NCBI RefSeq assembly: GCF_021729845.1
Contig: NZ_CP063399.1
Location: forward strand, 248,001 to 312,000
Source of the DNA: Rhizobium sp. SL42
GTDB taxonomy: Bacteria; Pseudomonadota; Alphaproteobacteria; Rhizobiales; Rhizobiaceae
Direction: 5' to 3'
DNA length: 64,000 nucleotides
Positions 63,019-64,000 of this stretch are shown piece after piece (position 1 is the first letter of the stretch; the number at the start of each line of letters is the position of its first letter). The notes beneath the pieces were generated by a model, which ran no database searches, was not told the DNA's origin, and saw only the letters and a list, made by a program, of their open reading frames with translations. The translations under genes and the position numbers were made by a program.

Positions 63019-63750
63019 GTGTCAATTATTACACAGCGCGGCAATCTTGCCGAGATTGTGGTTGCGAAGCTGACCGAAAGGATCGATTCCGGCCTGTATG
63101 CGCCTGCCGAAAAGCTTCCCTCAAGTGCTCAGCTTTGTGAAGAATTCGGGGTTTCCCGAACGGTAATCCGCGAGGCTCTGACCTCGCTGAAAGTCGGAGG
63201 CCGCGTCACATCCCGGCAAGGCGCTGGTGTATATGTCAGCGACAAGGATGCAAAGACCCTCAATTTCGAGATCAGCCGGATCGAGGATATTCGCTCCGCC
63301 ATGCAGATCCTCGAGCTTCGGCTCGGTGTGGAAATGCAGTCCGTCGCCCTTGCAGCGACACGGCGCACCCCAGAGGCACTGGCCGAGATTGCCCGAGCCT
63401 TCGACTATCTCGAGAATCTGGAGACTGACGACGCCGAAGTCGAAGCCCGCGCCGATTTCGAGTTCCACCTGGCGATTGCCCGCGCAACCCGTAATCCGCA
63501 TTTCCCGAGCTTTCTGGAAGCGGTTATGGAGAGCATAAATTTCGAACTCGTGCTCAAGCACAAGCAGTCCTCACGCGCCTACAGCGCCTATCTGAAGAAG
63601 ATCAACAAGGAGCACGCTGCGATCCTTGCCGCGATCACCCAGGGCGATGCAAAAGCTGCGAAGGTTGCTTTGGCTGCACACCTGGAAGAGAGCCTCATTC
63701 GCTACCGCGCCATGCTCGACGAACCATTCGCAAACGAGACAGCCGAGTAA
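63019..63750 (+). CDS. FadR/GntR-family regulator (FCD type)
   Basis: A 243-residue regulator starting with GTG. The GntR winged helix-turn-helix is GLYAPAEKLPSSAQLCEEFG, then VSRTVIREALTSLKVGGRVT. The FCD effector domain contains LELRLGVEMQSVALAA, ARADFEFHLAIARATRNPHF and KEHAAILAAITQGDAKAA, with the Asp/His metal ligands expected for carboxylate-binding members. It lies 49 bases after the YdiJ-type gene, so it is probably cotranscribed with it and regulates it. A hydroxy acid effector is likely (inference). Confidence 0.92.
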   Translation: MSIITQRGNLAEIVVAKLTERIDSGLYAPAEKLPSSAQLCEEFGVSRTVIREALTSLKVGGRVTSRQGAGVYVSDKDAKTLNFEISRIEDIRSAMQILELRLGVEMQSVALAATRRTPEALAEIARAFDYLENLETDDAEVEARADFEFHLAIARATRNPHFPSFLEAVMESINFELVLKHKQSSRAYSAYLKKINKEHAAILAAITQGDAKAAKVALAAHLEESLIRYRAMLDEPFANETAE

Positions 63751-63845
63751 GACAACAGAGAAGCATTTGTTGCTTCTGTCTTTAGGCCGACCAAGGCAGC
63801 GCTCTGCATGGCTGCACTCGTGCAACATTGAAGATGCAATGAGTA

Positions 63846-63875
63846 CCCCGCCCGGGCCAACCCGGGCGGGGTTTT
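63846..63875 (+). terminator. Rho-independent terminator after the FadR-type gene
   Basis: ccccgcccggg and cccgggcgggg form a perfect 11-base stem with loop ccaa, followed by tttt. It acts on the plus strand and also separates the convergent gene that ends at 63880. A weaker hairpin (agaagca / tgcttct, 63759-63777) lies upstream. Confidence 0.9.
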
Positions 63876-63879
63876 GTAT

Positions 63880-64000
63880 TTACTTGCCTTGAGTAACCGC
63901 CTGTTCGCGGATCTGCGACAACGTCATCTTCGGGGTCAATGCCTCCGGGTCAATGCGAACTTCGATCAGACCGGGCTTGCCGGACGCTTCGCACCGTTCG
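63880..64000 (-). CDS. Thiamine-diphosphate-dependent enzyme, C-terminal end (partial)
   Basis: The minus strand reads from the window edge ERCEASGKPGLIEVRIDPEA then LTPKMTLSQIREQAVTQGK and a stop at 63882-63880. The pattern GLIEVRIDPEALTP is the usual last strand of acetolactate-synthase-like thiamine-diphosphate enzymes. Only 39 codons are visible, so the exact enzyme cannot be named. It is convergent with the FadR-type gene. Confidence 0.65.
   Translation of the reverse strand, partial: ERCEASGKPGLIEVRIDPEALTPKMTLSQIREQAVTQGK

Overview
The window looks like an accessory replicon or genomic island of a Rhizobiales alphaproteobacterium (Rhizobium, Agrobacterium or Ensifer type). This is inferred from the high GC content, rhizobial-type IS elements (IS21, IS66, IS5, IS110, IS630, IS3), several methyl-accepting chemotaxis proteins, and dense ribose-type ABC sugar operons. 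No rRNA, tRNA, CRISPR array or replication origin was seen.

Layout. 1-5.9 kb: an IS21 element whose istA is interrupted by a 3.4-kb IS66-family element. The IS66 element carries a TauE/SafE exporter gene as passenger and is bounded by inverted repeats and a perfect 8-bp target duplication. 6-9.6 kb: a three-gene operon of a small protein, a membrane GGDEF-EAL enzyme and a periplasmic solute-binding protein, which reads as a ligand-to-c-di-GMP sensor. 10-21.6 kb: IS debris mixed with a cytochrome c, an exported isochorismatase-like hydrolase with a divergent LysR gene, a chemoreceptor, wrbA, a broken doxX and a DUF1275 protein. 21.6-28 kb: a LuxR regulator with a class III nucleotide cyclase, and two chemoreceptors that share a nearly identical ~880-bp signalling half but have different sensor domains. 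28-31.2 kb: a mosaic of broken IS66, IS110 and IS21 pieces whose edge lies in the 3' end of a metabolic gene.

31.2-54.8 kb is a carbohydrate catabolic island. Operon A (minus strand, from 39.0 down to 31.1 kb) encodes a ribose-type ABC transporter, a phosphotriesterase-family hydrolase, a GATase-like protein, a PfkB kinase, a BtpA/SgcQ protein and an amidohydrolase. It lies beside an XRE-cupin regulator. Palindromes of the form TCAAG-N3-CTTGA overlie the operon promoter and recur upstream of the regulator. Operon B/C (minus strand, from 52.1 down to 41.9 kb) encodes a LacD-type aldolase, a fused ROK/P-loop kinase, a second ABC transporter, a Gfo/Idh oxidoreductase, a TIM-barrel isomerase, an alpha/beta hydrolase, an AlsE-like epimerase and a ROK kinase. 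A divergent SorC regulator leads a plus-strand unit with a PdxJ-like protein and a HAD phosphatase. Between A and B sits an IS110 remnant flanked by pieces of a methyltransferase and a threonine aldolase.

54.8-64 kb: two decayed genes, then a minus-strand operon (two SDRs, DUF3422, a 58-residue protein, a ProC-like reductase) divergent from a YdiJ-type D-2-hydroxyacid dehydrogenase and a FadR-type regulator. A strong terminator follows, and the end of a thiamine-diphosphate enzyme gene lies at the edge of the window.
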